Notes: generated by a model not told the origin, from the letters alone. A stretch of DNA of 64,000 bases from Sipunculus nudus (GCA_026874595.1 CM049307.1:35138862-35202861), one strand, 5' to 3'; counted from the first letter of the stretch, positions 1 through 13,639 are shown. Made by a program: numbers and translations.

Positions 1-1067
1 ATTTAACAAAAGATTATGATGATTTTCTGTTCCTCTCCTATTCTCTTACATGTTTTTGCTTAATGCATTCAAACTTTAGGGGGTTGGGGTTAGTTTTTAA
101 TATTTACATTTCTTATGAATTAGAGTATCAACTTGAATATTCAATAGTTTGTAACATTTTGATGGCAATGCTGCATGAAAATGCTCATTTATGTTTATAA
201 CATGTTATTTGCTTTTGAATGAAGTTGTCGTGGTAAAATAATTGATATGTATACGTCGGATCCCGCGGGCGCCCCCCTCTGGATCCGCCGTTGGTGTGCA
301 TATATAGTTCGTCTTTTAACAGTTTTTTTTAGCTTTCTTCAATTATTCCGAAATCTGACCAATTTGTGTTTCTAAATTATCTCCTTTGTTTCAAATGCCA
401 AAGTGTCTAAATGTCCATCATGTGGCTTCTTCCTATCACTGACTACTACATTCCCTTAGGTGGAATACCAGTTATTTCAATTTTTTACAAGCAACAAATG
501 TTTTGTGTACGGACTATTGTTTTAGCTGGAAAACATGTTTAACAAGAACACCTCGTCGTTTTCATATTAAAACGCTTCTTGAAGAACTGAATTGGCTACT
601 TGTAAGATATCGTGTCCAGTAAAAACTCCTCATGGTTACTTAAAAAGCTTTGCAAGAACATACGTCACAGAATTGATTCAAATGTATACAACCCAAACAG
701 AAACCTGTGTGGACCAATAGCAACCGAGGACGCACTTTCTGATTGGTTGGTATGTCTACTATTGGAGTCATCAGAGGGTAACACCGCTGACGTAACAATG
801 GTTCAGCCAATCACGCATGTACTCCAAATTTAGCCTGAAACCGATGTGCTATGGCTGTCGGGTCTGACAACGGGGGCTTCTTTCCAGCCTATCTCAAATA
901 TTAAGTAAATAATAAAGAGATGGACCATATAGTGCGAAAAACGCAGGGAAAATGCCAGATAGGTAAAAGTTATAAGGAAATGAACCAGAAAAGGAATAAA
1001 TTTAACCGAAATCTATACTAATAGCAATTCAAGCGCCTGTGATTCTTCGAACGTCCACACAAACGCA

Positions 1068-1121
<54 letters not shown>

Positions 1122-3234
1122 CACCTAACCCCCGGCACCTTCGTTGACGGAGGTCATGTCCATCCCGCCGATCCATGTGCTCTTAAAAACTCTCTCCATC
1201 TCAACTGATTTATTTAAATGAAGCGATTTAAGTTGTCACTTCACATCTAAAGAATCGATTTTATAAGCAATTAATAAATACATATTCTGATCCATCATTG
1301 AGCTTCATTTGGTGAATTAAAAGCATCCATGCAGATCAATTAGGAGATTTTCTGTGTGGAAATCTCCAGAGATGCTGGCCTGAGACGATGGGTACCAACA
1401 GAAACGACTTTATTTATAGTACGTGGTTAGAATAAAAGATGATCCCTCCAGGGGAATCAAAAGTTATGATACAGCAACGTCTGTAGAAAATCACATCACA
1501 AAGCGTCAAGTGTCCCGAACGACAAGAAATCGCATTGGCCAACATGAAAGATCTGAAATAAGTAAAATGTTTGTTCCTGTGTGATTGATCTCATGATATG
1601 AGATGGAATGAGCAACTTTTAGAAACAGTGATCGAATCGATCTTTTTTAAGTCAAAGCGTTTATTCCGTATTTTTTACTGACTGTCTTTAAACAGTTGAC
1701 CTGTGCGGTATTTAAGTGCAAATTAACAACATATATATGATCACGTTTTTGATAAATTTACAATTACTATGGATTAGACCGGTAAATATAATTATGAGTT
1801 CCTTTCTTTGTAAGAAGGGTGCGATTATTTATATATTACACGCAAAAAGAGCATTAGAAAAGGTAATGTCATCGATGTAGAATTAAAAATAAATAAATAA
1901 ATAAAGATTTTTTTATAGATAACATAAAAATATTTCTTTTACACACGTAATTATGTGTGTGCTGTTTCCATCAAAATGTATATGATCTTTATAACTTAAT
2001 TTGTGTTAATGTGGTTATATGTGCGTGATTACATAAGGTAAAGAATTACAACACAGATCGATACCACTCTTACAGACGTCATTACAAAACGAGATACATA
2101 TTAAATTAACTGTTGCATTGTATTGATAGAGAATTTCAAGGAAAACTTTCTTTTTAAGTAAAATTGTAGTCTTTTCGAACATTGATTTCGCGTTTACTGT
2201 TCCCCGTAAAACTACCCTTCACGTGCTAGACATATAATGAGGGGGCATTACAAAGGAACCGCGTAACGGGATAGATATTTTCCTGCTCTGTTCAATAAAG
2301 GTAAATGGTTACTTTTGAACGGCTATGGATTGACGCACTAGCAAAATGTTTGATATCTATTAGTCCGTTTTCACACCAACGGGGCGTGTTTGGAAGAGGC
2401 GCAACATATCCGCGTCAGCTAAAATCTTGTCAAAAATCTCTAATTGAATACGCTGAGGATGTTTTTCTCCCTGATTACGATTTAGAAGCAGTATATATAG
2501 CAAATTAATCTAATAAATCACAAGAATACGCTGTAGTTACTCTTCGTCCCTTTTCGTCATACATTATGCAAAGAAACACTGATAGTGAAGATCGCTTACC
2601 AGCCATTGCCATGGAAACAGTATAATGCTCATGCATGATCTAGGGTATTATGTATTATGGTGTACATTTTCTCATCAATGTTGCATAAACCATGGTGATC
2701 TGACCATTAAAGTTATTATTGTAACATCCCATTTTTATTTAAAGCAGCAAAATAAAAATAGATAATTAAGAGGAGATGAGGTACTTCATACATTTCCAAA
2801 TTTTTTATTTAGGTTTATTAAAAAAAACCTGTAGTCTTACGGAAGTTTTAGCAAATTTGTATATCTGTAACACAAATATTCTAAAAATCAATAGGGCCAA
2901 TATACATTCTTCTTTTCAAGCGCCTAAATGTGCCCCCTAACGGTTATTTCCTTTCAAAATGTTTCCATTTTACCCTCCCCTCCGGCAGGCATCATAGTGC
3001 GATCCTTATGCGAAAATCCTGCACACACATTCAGGATCCAGTTAGCAAAAGTTTTACAGAGACACTCGGGGATTTATACAGAAAGTGAAAGTATGCCTAC
3101 AATAATCTTGTTCCCAGCATTTCTATATAGGAGGGACGTTTATAGGTGGACAATATTATATATGATGGTCTTTTCCACCAGTGTTCTTTCGCATACAGTG
3201 ACTCACTTGATGTATTCATACACACTGAACAGGG
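1..3234. other. no gene seen (5' flank of GPCR)
   Basis: AT-rich non-coding DNA. Short open frames at 612-833 and 2305-2508 have no recognisable motif or splice context. GGATCC-rich GC-rich patch near 258-290 resembles the ends of the GGATCC-type elements found later. A small hairpin (GGAGATTT / GAAATCTCC) lies near 1342-1370. Confidence 0.5.
1070..1117. repeat. (AC)n microsatellite
   Basis: Uninterrupted CA dinucleotide run of about 48 bases. Confidence 0.98.
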
Positions 3235-3283
3235 GTTTGTTGTATTTCAGTGACCAACGAGAAGGAAAGAACAAAAGCAGAAT
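3235..3283 (+). promoter_or_regulatory. probable 3' splice site and 5' UTR exon start of the GPCR
   Basis: A pyrimidine-rich tract ending TTGTATTTCAG at 3250 precedes a short purine-rich leader and the ATG at 3284. This suggests a 5' UTR intron in front of an intronless coding exon, an arrangement common in animal peptide receptors. The upstream non-coding exon was not identified. Confidence 0.4.
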
Positions 3284-4837
3284 ATGGGCAAATTCCTGAG
3301 AGCCATCACACTTGTAGCCTCTTTATATGCTATATATCAAGCTACTCCCGGGAGAGGGATGTCCACAACTGCTCATATGACCCCAAGAAGCCAACGCACA
3401 GGATCGAGCGCTCCACGGAATGTTGATCCAACCCCGACACGGTTCTTCTCTCGCACGACAGAACTGAAGGAAGTCGCAGGAAGTGAACCTCAAGGGAACG
3501 ATGAACGTTCCTTCACATCCACAGACTACCTCGGTGTTACATCAGACCGTAGTCAAACTCCGCAAACTGCCGACGAAAGTGAGCAAGAAGCTTTTTCAGC
3601 AAAAACAGTTCACATTCCTGACCTGTCATCACATGAGCCGAACACAGCTCTTTGCTCTCTGGAGGAAGTCACAAGGAAACCTGAACTCGGTAGACAAGGA
3701 CCTGAGCCGACAAGTACCCTGAACACTGACAAAAATTTACAGACAGAATGTCGTGGGATGCCTTCTGAATCCTCTGGTGATGACAAGAAACAAAACACGA
3801 GGGATCCATGTTTTCCTGTCCGGGGGTTCATTGCCTTTTTCTCAATGATAATGGGGATTTTCGGGATAACCGGGAATGGCATTTCGATCGCCGTTTTGAT
3901 GAAGAGTAAAATATCCGAGTCCACTGTGATGTTATTATCGACACTTGCTGTTTGGGACTCAGTTTTTCTCTTTCTTTTTTCAATTTTACGTGGCATACCC
4001 TTTATCTGCCTAGAAATGCTGAAGGTGGCCAGAACGGGGTCCTATCAGTACTTTTCTTATTTCGAAGTTCTCGGGTGGCCAGGTCTGACACTTTCACAGA
4101 CCTCGGCAGCGTGGGTGATTGTGCTGGTGACTGTACATCGGTTCATTGCTGTCTGCTACCCCCACCACGCTGCCAAATGGTGCCGCCAAAGCCTGGCCAT
4201 AAAGCAGCTGGTTTTCCTCAGTGTGGTAGTAGTTGCCTTTGATATACCATTTTTCTTCGACCATGCAGTAGTTACAGCTACCGATAGAGACGGAAATAAG
4301 TTCCTCAAAAGGAGTGGCAGTGCTTTCTCCAGGGACTCAAATTACAACCTTATTTATCGCAACATCACTTATTTAACCTTGATGTACGCTATTCCCGTGT
4401 CGACCTTGTTCGTATTGACGATCAAGTTGGTAAAACACCTTCGGGAGGCAGAAAAGAGACGAGCCAAGATGACCCACTCCTCAGAGTCCCGCGATGACGT
4501 CACAAAAATGCTGGTGGTGCTAGTTCTGGTTTTCTTGAGCTGTCAGGTATGGAATCCATTGCTTCGGGTGCTCGTTTACGTTCTCGGCAGAAATCGTACA
4601 TGCGGCAGCCCTCAGCGTGTGGTGGGGGACATTGGATCTATAATGGTGGTACTGAACTCCAGCACGAATTTCATCATCTACATATGGCATGGAAAGCAGT
4701 TCAGGCAAACAATGAAGGCGATGTGCTGCAGAAGCGTTAATGCATCCGTTACGAAAGATAACAAACCTACTGAAAGCTGTACCCAGAATGAGAAACAAAG
4801 GCCTGCTACATCAACTGAAATCACCACGGGGATCTGA
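3284..4837 (+). CDS. rhodopsin-class neuropeptide GPCR, FMRFamide-receptor-like, intronless coding region
   Basis: Complete 517-residue seven-transmembrane receptor, plasma membrane, predicted to couple a small peptide ligand to G proteins. Seen: TM1 about 182-207 with GNGIS (Asn198); TM2 with LAVWD (Asp225); TM3 ending VHRFIAV (Arg286, replacing DRY); TM4 about 306-327; TM5 about 360-382; TM6 with CQVWNP (420-425, the CWxP equivalent); TM7 with NSSTNFIIY (458-466, in place of NPxxY); then a basic helix-8-like stretch and a CC pair (possible palmitoylation). TM7 and the HRF triplet resemble FMRFamide/myosuppressin-type receptors. The N-terminus is about 180 residues, Ser/Thr-rich, starting with a hydrophobic signal-like stretch (residues 4-20). 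No Cys is visible at the usual top-of-TM3 position (about 261) or in the second extracellular loop, so the canonical disulphide seems absent. The ligand cannot be assigned. Confidence 0.9.
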   Translation: MGKFLRAITLVASLYAIYQATPGRGMSTTAHMTPRSQRTGSSAPRNVDPTPTRFFSRTTELKEVAGSEPQGNDERSFTSTDYLGVTSDRSQTPQTADESEQEAFSAKTVHIPDLSSHEPNTALCSLEEVTRKPELGRQGPEPTSTLNTDKNLQTECRGMPSESSGDDKKQNTRDPCFPVRGFIAFFSMIMGIFGITGNGISIAVLMKSKISESTVMLLSTLAVWDSVFLFLFSILRGIPFICLEMLKVARTGSYQYFSYFEVLGWPGLTLSQTSAAWVIVLVTVHRFIAVCYPHHAAKWCRQSLAIKQLVFLSVVVVAFDIPFFFDHAVVTATDRDGNKFLKRSGSAFSRDSNYNLIYRNITYLTLMYAIPVSTLFVLTIKLVKHLREAEKRRAKMTHSSESRDDVTKMLVVLVLVFLSCQVWNPLLRVLVYVLGRNRTCGSPQRVVGDIGSIMVVLNSSTNFIIYIWHGKQFRQTMKAMCCRSVNASVTKDNKPTESCTQNEKQRPATSTEITTGI

Positions 4838-4858
4838 TGAAACCATGTAAAAGGAGCG

Positions 4859-4864
4859 AATAAA
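4859..4864 (+). terminator. polyadenylation signal AATAAA for the GPCR
   Basis: Canonical hexamer 22 bases after the TGA stop at 4835-4837; close enough to imply a very short 3' UTR if used. Confidence 0.5.
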
Positions 4865-7800
4865 GGGGGCTAGGCCGCAAAATTGGACTGAAACCATTAC
4901 AAAAACGTTGCAACGGCTAAAAGGGAGGGTCGTGTAAACCCCTTCTTCGTCCGTTACTGCTTAAACAGCCAATAATATCGCTCTCTGTTCACTGTTAAAC
5001 ACGGTATGGCGATTGAGCTCAAGGAAACTAAAACTCTATGTTTGACCGTGTATTATTTTTCTTTCTTTTTGCAGTACAGAACATTAAGAAAAAACTATAA
5101 TATGTAAACGATGATCTCAAGGGAATCTGTTTATTCTATAAAGAACAAATGTAAACATTCACATTTAATACGGATCATCAGTGGAAGTATCTCTATTAAG
5201 ATAAAAGTGTCCGAAGAGTACATTGGGGAGTCTTTCTTAGGGATGAGACTAGACTGAAGAGTAGCATTAGGTCGAAAATACATGAATGTTGCATATGTAT
5301 TTGATTAAGTCGTGGAATGTGTTTATTATTATTATAACTCCTGTTCCGTGTCAACTTATATTTATAAGTGGTTCATATGTTATTGTCGCCAGATGTATTC
5401 AGAAATTAAAGCTGTACATACAGTCAACAGGATCAGTTTTATTGATTCATGTTAACAATAGCCAACATGTCATGTTACCGTTGGTCAATTATAAAAATCA
5501 ACAGAAGATATGGTATGAAGTCTGAACTTGATTAGCTTTATGAGAATTTCAGAATTGAAATGATCAGCAAAATTATAGTAAGATAATCTGAAGATTTGAT
5601 GAAGGTTTATGTTATCGTATGGTGAATATTGACGTTAAGTGAACAAGTACAAAAATAGCTGATTTGAATCTTGTTAATGCCCCACAGGGATATAATATCC
5701 CTGTGTAATTTATACGCCTCTGTTTATAAGCAAATTTCAGCTCACAGCTACCGTTGGTTATATGTTAAGGATAATTTAACGTTGTACCTTTGAAGCTGAA
5801 GGGCCTGCATTGCATAAGGAGTGTAATTTTGGAAAGATACGAGGTTTATTAGAGAAATCAGGATTGAGTTACAAGTGTACATTAGTGAAAATAAGCCTAT
5901 CTGCCCTGCACGGTGTTTTTGCTAAATCACAGCCGTGTGGCCAGATAATTTAAGTTGAATGGGTGTATCTTATCGCCGATTGAATTGTCTGGATGCTGTA
6001 ATCTGTGCTTTGGTGAAACTTTGTGAATAATATAAAAATAATGAATAAACCTTGGTTGTTCACAACTGAGATGCGGTTTATTTTCATGTTTGTGTGTGCA
6101 TGTTTCTGCTTAAGGCGATACCCGATACGTATTGACGACATGGTTCATTTTTCTTTGTGTATCATTTCTGATTAAAAGTTCTGTGGCTAATGTTCTTCTT
6201 AAACAAATATAAAAAGACCTTAATACAAGTGTACTATAGCTCACATGCGCCGGCTTGTCATGGAAGAACTTAGAACTGTACACACATTCCTCATCCAGCT
6301 GACCATACGACAATACGTGATCCTATTTAAGTCTTAAAAAGTCACCATTAGAAATAAAAAGCAGCTTAAGCTTCATTAATAGGTTAGGGTTGTATGACTT
6401 GTATCTATACTTTTTAGCAGATTTTTGTGTTTCATCGAGACGACGATAGAGCATCATAACGTATCGGTAACCGTAAACGTATCGATGTGGCGTATCAATT
6501 TGTATCGATATATTGATATAGCGATGGTATATGCATATGATGATCATGTGAAATCAAAAGAAAGGAATAATCTGGGTAGTAAATCTAAGGAACTAGTTGA
6601 AAACTTTTTCAAAAACGCCCCCCCCCCCCAAGCAAATCTGCCAGCGATTCCATAGTTCGTTTAAATTTTTTATGTGTCAGGGCTTCAATTCGACATAATA
6701 TGTGCATTATATAAAAATACTTGGTCACCTGCACACCAGAGGGCATGACCTAAAAGTCATGATGTTAACGTGTCCTAACAACCTCCATTGTTGGTCTATT
6801 GTGGAAAATGAATAAACCCTGCTGCCAGTGACGGATTAAGGCATGTTTGAACTGACATTAGACCCAGTCCTTGACCCAATTGCATGGTCAGTAAATGTGA
6901 ACAACATGTGAATCGAGATCCCTTGCATTCATTTCTTATGTCAGCATGTAATTAAGAGTTTATCCCCCAATTCATCCAGGTAATCCTTAAATTGCATAAT
7001 GTTGATATGACCACAACAAGTGTTGCTGCAATATTACCTTGCATTTACTTCTTTCACCATTTTATGAACAGTTTTTATACAAGTCATAGCTGACGTAAAC
7101 TATCATTAGAGCGACGGGGATCGAGTAGCGCCATATAAGCCCTCTGACTGGCTGCCAGAGTATCTTTACATCTCAAAATATAGGTCAGAGGAACGCATTG
7201 CAAGGCCCCATGAGGATGCAAATATTTTCGTCATCTTTGACAACGCCTCATGGCCAAAAGGTACACTCTCAAACCAGACTAATCGTTAGCATATTTAGTG
7301 TACTTTCAAACATCACCAAACATGAGCGAGAAACGGTCCGTTTTAACTGAGCATATTGGTAAATATGTTGAATTTCTGACCGCATGAATACAGGCATGGC
7401 TCGCTCGGGTTACTAGACGCAGCCAACTTGTACGCGATACAGGAAATGACTCGTTACCATATAGAGACGGAGTTTCAGTTTGGGTTTTGAGTTCACATGT
7501 ATTTTCTTGTGTTTATTCATCATTCGTAGCATAATGTTAAGATTATGGGGGGTTACCACAATATGAATGCAACGTGATGGAAGACCACTGCGATGCATTC
7601 CTCGATATTGCTTGTATCACGATTCGAGTAGGCTTACCAGCCCAAATATCATTGCCTACTGAGTCGGGTTGTCACGGCTAGGGATCGAGGGGAGGGGTGA
7701 TGTTTATTGTGGCTCATCTTACTCAGGAAAAAGCTGAGAAATGTATAACAAATTACATAACCCTTCGGAAATTTTAGCAGTATGGGCCTTAACGAAATAT

Positions 7801-10285
7801 AATACGGCACAGATCGGAATGCCTGCTTCGTGGCATGGTTATTCACAACACAGAACCTTAGCGCAGGGTAAGGCTATTGTGCAAATGAAAATACGCTGCT
7901 GACAAAAAAGCTTCTACTGGTTATATATTTGAATATTATGACCTTAAATACATCATTTAGTCCATACAAAACACATTATTCAGAATTTTCAATCTCTTTC
8001 TTCATCTCCCTTATGACAATAGGTGTCAACTGAAGTATCATATCACCGCACTGTCATGGGATGGGTTGGCCTACTAATGAGGTGTGGATAAACTGCATAT
8101 TCCCATTTCTTTCTTTGGGAACAGCTGGCTTGCTTTAAAATACATAAAATTCATCTTTCATATCTTCCCTAAATCGATCAATCCTTTATATGTCTAACAA
8201 TTATAATACAGGTAACACGCAAAGATCTTCAAAAATCTGAACTCCCCGCGTCCCATTCCGGTTCGCAAATGTTAACATAATCACTGACCGGGTATTTAAA
8301 GTAAACTTTGTCACACCCCTAAAGGTGTGAACGACCTGGTTTTTAAAATTGTAGACTAAACCGGCTGAAACTCATACATACACTCCAAAAGATGAGTTGG
8401 ACATGAGTTAACAAAACAACTCGATATATTAAAAAATACACTTACATTTCTCTGGACAGACGCTCCACACATATAAACACTGATGATCACAAGCGTCCAC
8501 TTAAGAAACACAAAATCACTATGTCCGTTATGTTCACAGGGAAGTCCTCTTTGTTTACACAGTTCCTGATCACATGACCATCACGCACACCGCTCGTCCA
8601 GTCTGTTCATTCTTGTGTTTATACACAGGGCTCCAACAATCAACAGTTCCTCGCTGAATCACACGTTCGCCACTCAAGGTATAGTTCACGCAGCACTGAC
8701 TGATAAGCGGACAGCCTATTCTATATGAACTTAGAATCAATGTATTTCACAGCTGATGTCTCCTTGTTTCATCCAGCAATAGGTAAATGAATATGTCTCT
8801 CAACACAACGATAATGACTGTTTAAGACTTAACAGACATCGTCTCTCAGCTGTCAAGACTGTGATGAACGAAGACTTGCCTCTAGACTTCAGACAATCGT
8901 CAAACTACACCAAACTACACTGAACAGGCAATTTTAGCGATTTTCTTCTCAACCACGGCTTATATGTGCTTGCTGACGTCACAAGTCCTGACCGTCTTCT
9001 GGCTTATCATTTTATTCTATTATGCCGACTGTCACTAATTACATTAATATAAAAATGGACACGCCATCAGTGATCAGACCCTGAGAAAAAGCAAACTAAG
9101 CAGGTGTTCGGCCTTTGACGTCTACAATAAACAACATTACTATAGAGACCGTCTAGATAGAGACGTTTCTACGGAATTAAACTGTACTGAAATTAACATC
9201 AAACGAGACACCTGTGCTCTCTAACCTTAGTTCTCACGTTAACATCTAAACATGATACTCCATATTAATGTACAATAAATTATAAAAACAATCATCTGCT
9301 TATCCTCCCTACTTGAACATGCAATAATATAACTAAGTCACAATCCTCTGGTGACATACATTCCGGTGTATGAATTTCTTGCCACGAGTACAACGCCACA
9401 AAATAAATGTAAAAAAATTACACATATCTTATTGAGAGAGAGAGTACCCACTGAAAATCTATATTTTAACTTTTCGAATAAAACATTGGGCTAACAATTC
9501 TAATCTCATTTAATACATCCCCAAATCCGATAAAAAGGGCGGTTACCGGGTTTATCAGCTGGTGTCTACATAAATACCGTACACACATATTCTTGAAAAC
9601 TAAATTTTTTGAATTTCTTAAATGTAAATTTCTTATGCAAAAAGAGCAAACAGGAAACTTCTCTCTTAATAACCACATTTATACCCACTCCTCCAGAAGT
9701 TCTCGATTTTAGAATATTGATAATTTGGTATTGTGCCCATAGTTGACTTGAGATAGGTGGCAAAAGACTCAGTATACACTAATGCATTCTCGCACTCGCA
9801 ACTGGTGACTGGTAGTGATTTTGTCCGTCTGTTGATATAATCATGAATAAATCTGCGTTTTTGTTCATGATCTGGTGTCAACATCTGTTGCACGTGTCAA
9901 TTTCATGTTACAAAGGTGGTGAAATGTATGCTGTGGTGACGTCATCTGAACAAACACCGCTCAAGGACTTTTGTATCACGGTCGAAAGATTCTACAATTT
10001 CGGCTGTTCATTTAAGTTGTCTTATACAATGGTTTACAACACATCGTTTCATAACTGATACTGCTTGAAATAAAAACGTACTAATGAAGTTCTTATTTCT
10101 GTCTATACATAGTCACTTTGGAATCATCTTATCTACTACCTGCGTACTGACCTTTTAATCGCGACAGACCTTACAAGGACCGGATAATGCTTCTTATATC
10201 ACACTGGTCAACTTGGCGGTTCTTCTTGCTATTCGGAACACCACAGCTGTTGGCTTCTAGCCTTGGATGTATCTATGGCCCAATG
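4865..10285. other. no gene seen
   Basis: About 5.4 kb without a convincing coding frame. Open frames are 60-80 codons, often on both strands over the same DNA, and lack motifs. A poly-C tract lies near 6618-6629. No RNA gene was recognised. Confidence 0.5.
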
Positions 10286-10485
10286 ATACACCACAGTCGC
10301 ATGAATCTTTATTTGTAGCTAACATTTGGCCCAAAACAAGATCAATTCCGATGTAAACAGAGTATCCACGAAGTCCATTCCGAAAGCATTGGTGGGATGA
10401 GTATTTATTGGCGGTTTAAGCCTGTTTTAGGCATATCAGAATATAACGCCCACCAATAACGATTCATGCGACTGTTGGTTGTGTG
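10286..10485. repeat. inverted repeat, possible MITE relic
   Basis: The left arm at 10286-10307 (with CGCATGAATC) is matched on the opposite strand by the right arm at 10461-10485 (with GATTCATGCG). Arms are about 22 bases with a few mismatches, spaced about 150 bases. No clear target duplication was found. Confidence 0.4.
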
Positions 10486-11171
10486 GATGGATACACCACC
10501 GCTTATGGTGAAGTTCGCCGGAAATCCACCGGGTTGCCATTTCTACTGATTCGTCCAAGAAAAGATCAGTTTCCACAAAGAATTAGAATACATTGATTCG
10601 CCATAATAATGTGTATTGTGTGGGCTTGATATGTTGCAAAACATGAAATATGACTAGGTTCCGACAGTAATTTAACTATAGTCCGTTCCAGTACCCGTCT
10701 CCGCATGTTTTTCAGGGATAATTGTTCACACGTGAGAAACTACACAAAATTCTTGCCAAGTGCTTGCAGTAGCTATTCCGCCGACAATCTTGACCTGAAT
10801 AGCTATGAGATATTTTGTTTTTATAAAGACAGTTCAGTTTATCACAAATGCCTCATACATCAATAACTGGCGTGAACTGTATCCTCGTGCAGTTCAAATC
10901 AATATACTTGGATTCCCCACTATATCTTGGATGAGTGTTGTCTTATAGCTTTAAAGGTAGAATATTGTTTTGCTCTTACAAAGCGTATAACAGGTTTGCA
11001 GTAAACCTGGCCTTGCCGGAATACTTTTCATGGCGGCCCAAACTCTTATTAAATATTAGGTCGAATTTTGCGCCCATTTTGTTCCCGCTCCATCGACCTC
11101 ATATGACATCTAGACTATTTTATCGAAGCCATTTATGCGTTTCCAGAAAAAAAAAAACAGCAAGGAGTGTC

Positions 11172-11344
11172 CAGAGCCAATGTTGTTACATTTGATTTGA
11201 TTGACAGCTAACCGGCCCGATATCCCGCGTGTATGAACAACATGCTCACAAAGAGAATTCCAACACCCAGCCGTCACAGTCCTGTGAACGTGGGTTACTG
11301 GACAGGATAGCTGTCAATCAAAACAAATCAGGCAACAGGCTCTG
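11172..11344. mobile_element. short palindromic MITE-like element
   Basis: Arms of about 38 bases at 11172-11210 and 11308-11344 are imperfect reverse complements. Both carry TTGATTGACAGCTA on the outward-in reading, and both outer ends read CAGAGCC. The centre is about 97 bases. No coding capacity. Confidence 0.5.
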
Positions 11345-12726
11345 AATGATTGGCCCGATACTCCGCCAGGTGAGTTCACGTTTCGGACCCGGAGCCGGGC
11401 ACGCAAGTACCGTATATTTACAGCAAGTCATCAACACTTCCTACGGTGAATCTATTTAATTTATCTTAAGCTAATACCTAATACAACTAGTGACCTTTCA
11501 ATGTGCAATTAACCACCTTCGGTTACGTTTTTTTCTGTATGCCAAAATGAGCTAATGTTACCTATAGTGCAGTTCTTATATATGTGTGCAGAGTAAAATT
11601 AAGAATAAAGCCAGAAACAACATAAATGTTATACATAATGCAGGTGAATAGTGGCTTTAAGAGGAATTTGGGAATAAAGATTTACAGATGGAAAATCATG
11701 ATGAATCATGATCGATTTTATATAAATATGTATAATGTATATGTATTTATTTATTTAAATTATTTATTGCTCAGACAGGTTGATTAATGGTAAAGTTAGA
11801 GCCATGGCCCTTTGTCCCTCGCCGGTTCGTTCAGGGTTACAGGATATGAATCATAACCGTTATACCTAGAAACATTAAATAGTTTTTCATGCAGGCAGGT
11901 TGTCGGTAAAGCTTTGTGTCGTGTGAACGCCAGATTAGGGCACTGTGACCTATCCTTATGTAATAAGGCCTTCTGAAGGGTGTCAGATTCACCTTGATGT
12001 CATCTCATATGAGACACATGTCGTGATTTTCATGGGTTTATACAAAAAAAGACAATTTTATTTCTCAAAGCTTCATATCATAAGCATAAGTAAGACCTTA
12101 TGTACATTACAGTACAGTATTGTGTTTACATTACAGTACAGTATACAGTGTTATTTTGAGATCTCGAAATTAATTATCTCAAGATCTCGAGATAAATAAA
12201 AATTCTGTGTCATAAATCAGCCACAAATGTATCAGTAAGGTTTTGGAAACGAGAATTCAGGTTACACTGAGCCAGTTACTGAGACTTGAACGGGAGAAAA
12301 GCAACGATTTTAGTCGATCATATATGTTCTTGTCCAAGGCTAGTCAAACAAATGTTTAGCAGTCATATATAATGAAACCTACGATCGATCTTTCCTTAGA
12401 AGGCCCATGGTTCCCACAGATATACATCGATCGTGCATGAAAATTAGAACAAAATTAATTAGTAATGGTATATACATTTAGTATTATTACTTATTTTTTT
12501 TATATTTAATAATGTATAATTAGTTTTTAATACTGATGGCGCAAAAGACATTTACTTCAATGATTTCATCTGATCGAATAATTATATAATTACAGGGTTT
12601 TGTGATATGTTATATTCTCAAATACTAAAATAGCAGTTGGGCTTATCTACTTGGGCAATTCTACAGAAAACGACCCAATTCATGAAAATTCTTGTCCCTA
12701 GCATTCACATGCAGTACCATAGTTCA

Positions 12727-12729
12727 TAT

Positions 12730-12768
<39 letters not shown>
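12727..12768. repeat. (TA)n microsatellite, left half
   Basis: TA dinucleotide run with one TAAATA interruption. It abuts the left end of the inserted element at 12769, whose other end is also followed by (TA)n. Confidence 0.9.
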
Positions 12769-13636
12769 CAGGGCTCGCCCTGCCTATTCGCCAATTCGCC
12801 AATGGCTAGCAATGGGGAGATCTGGCGAAACAAAATTCTCTCTGGCTACTTTATTGGCGAGGAGCATCTTTCCAATGCCCTAGGCCTAAAAAAATAAGTT
12901 CTTTGTTTCCGATTACAAAGGTGAAAAAATAGAGTAGGTAGTTAGGGAATTTATTTAATTTTAATTTTTTTTCCCAAGTGTTATATACAGAATATTATTT
13001 ATATGATTTAATTTTGCTGAAGTTGCTCAGATTAAATTAATTCACACATAGGTTTCAAGGAAATAAACCAAAATGTTTATACCAGGCCCTCCCATGTTGT
13101 CACACTGTCCAAAAAAGGAGCGAGGAACCAGATTGCCATATTACCCCCACCCTGACTATTGAAGACTGGTACATGGTAATCAAATGATCTCCTGTATGAA
13201 TATGCACACTGCAACTCTGTTACACATTTATACATAATTTATCCCTAAGATCATAAAACAAGTAACTGAAACATTACTGTGATATAATTAGCTGTAATTT
13301 CAATTGTTTGTGACATGTACAAGATCTGTGGGGTGACACTTTTTGTGCTCCATGGCTCAAGGCTCAAACCCCCAACAAAATTTAATTTTACACTGGCTAG
13401 GTTTTCTTGGAGTTGGTCTGAATACTGGAAACAAAGAACATTTTTGAAGCCTTACTGAATAAGCAAAACAAGAGACTATAATATTGTGAAATAAAAGTGA
13501 ATTCTGCTCAGTGTTAAATATGGATATTTCATATTATTCAAAGATTACGTGCTGGCTAAAGTGTTTCTGAAATGGCTAAAGAAAATTCCTGTTGGCTAAA
13601 ATTTTGGCTAAAGTTTTTTTGGAAGCAGGGCGAGCC

Positions 13637-13639
<3 letters not shown>
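12769..13639. mobile_element. non-autonomous DNA transposon with CAGGG termini (hAT-like) inserted in (TA)n
   Basis: The element starts CAGGGCTCGCCCTG and ends CAGGGCGAGCCCTG, exact inverted termini that are themselves near-palindromes. It is flanked on both sides by TATATATA, compatible with an 8-bp target duplication inside a TA microsatellite. CAG-starting termini and 8-bp duplications are typical of hAT elements. Length 871 bp. The inside holds repeated GGCTA/GGCGA words near both ends and no transposase frame. Confidence 0.65.

Noticed and set aside
3610-3996. 128-codon minus-strand frame inside the GPCR
   Set aside because: Antisense shadow of the receptor coding sequence; no motif of its own.
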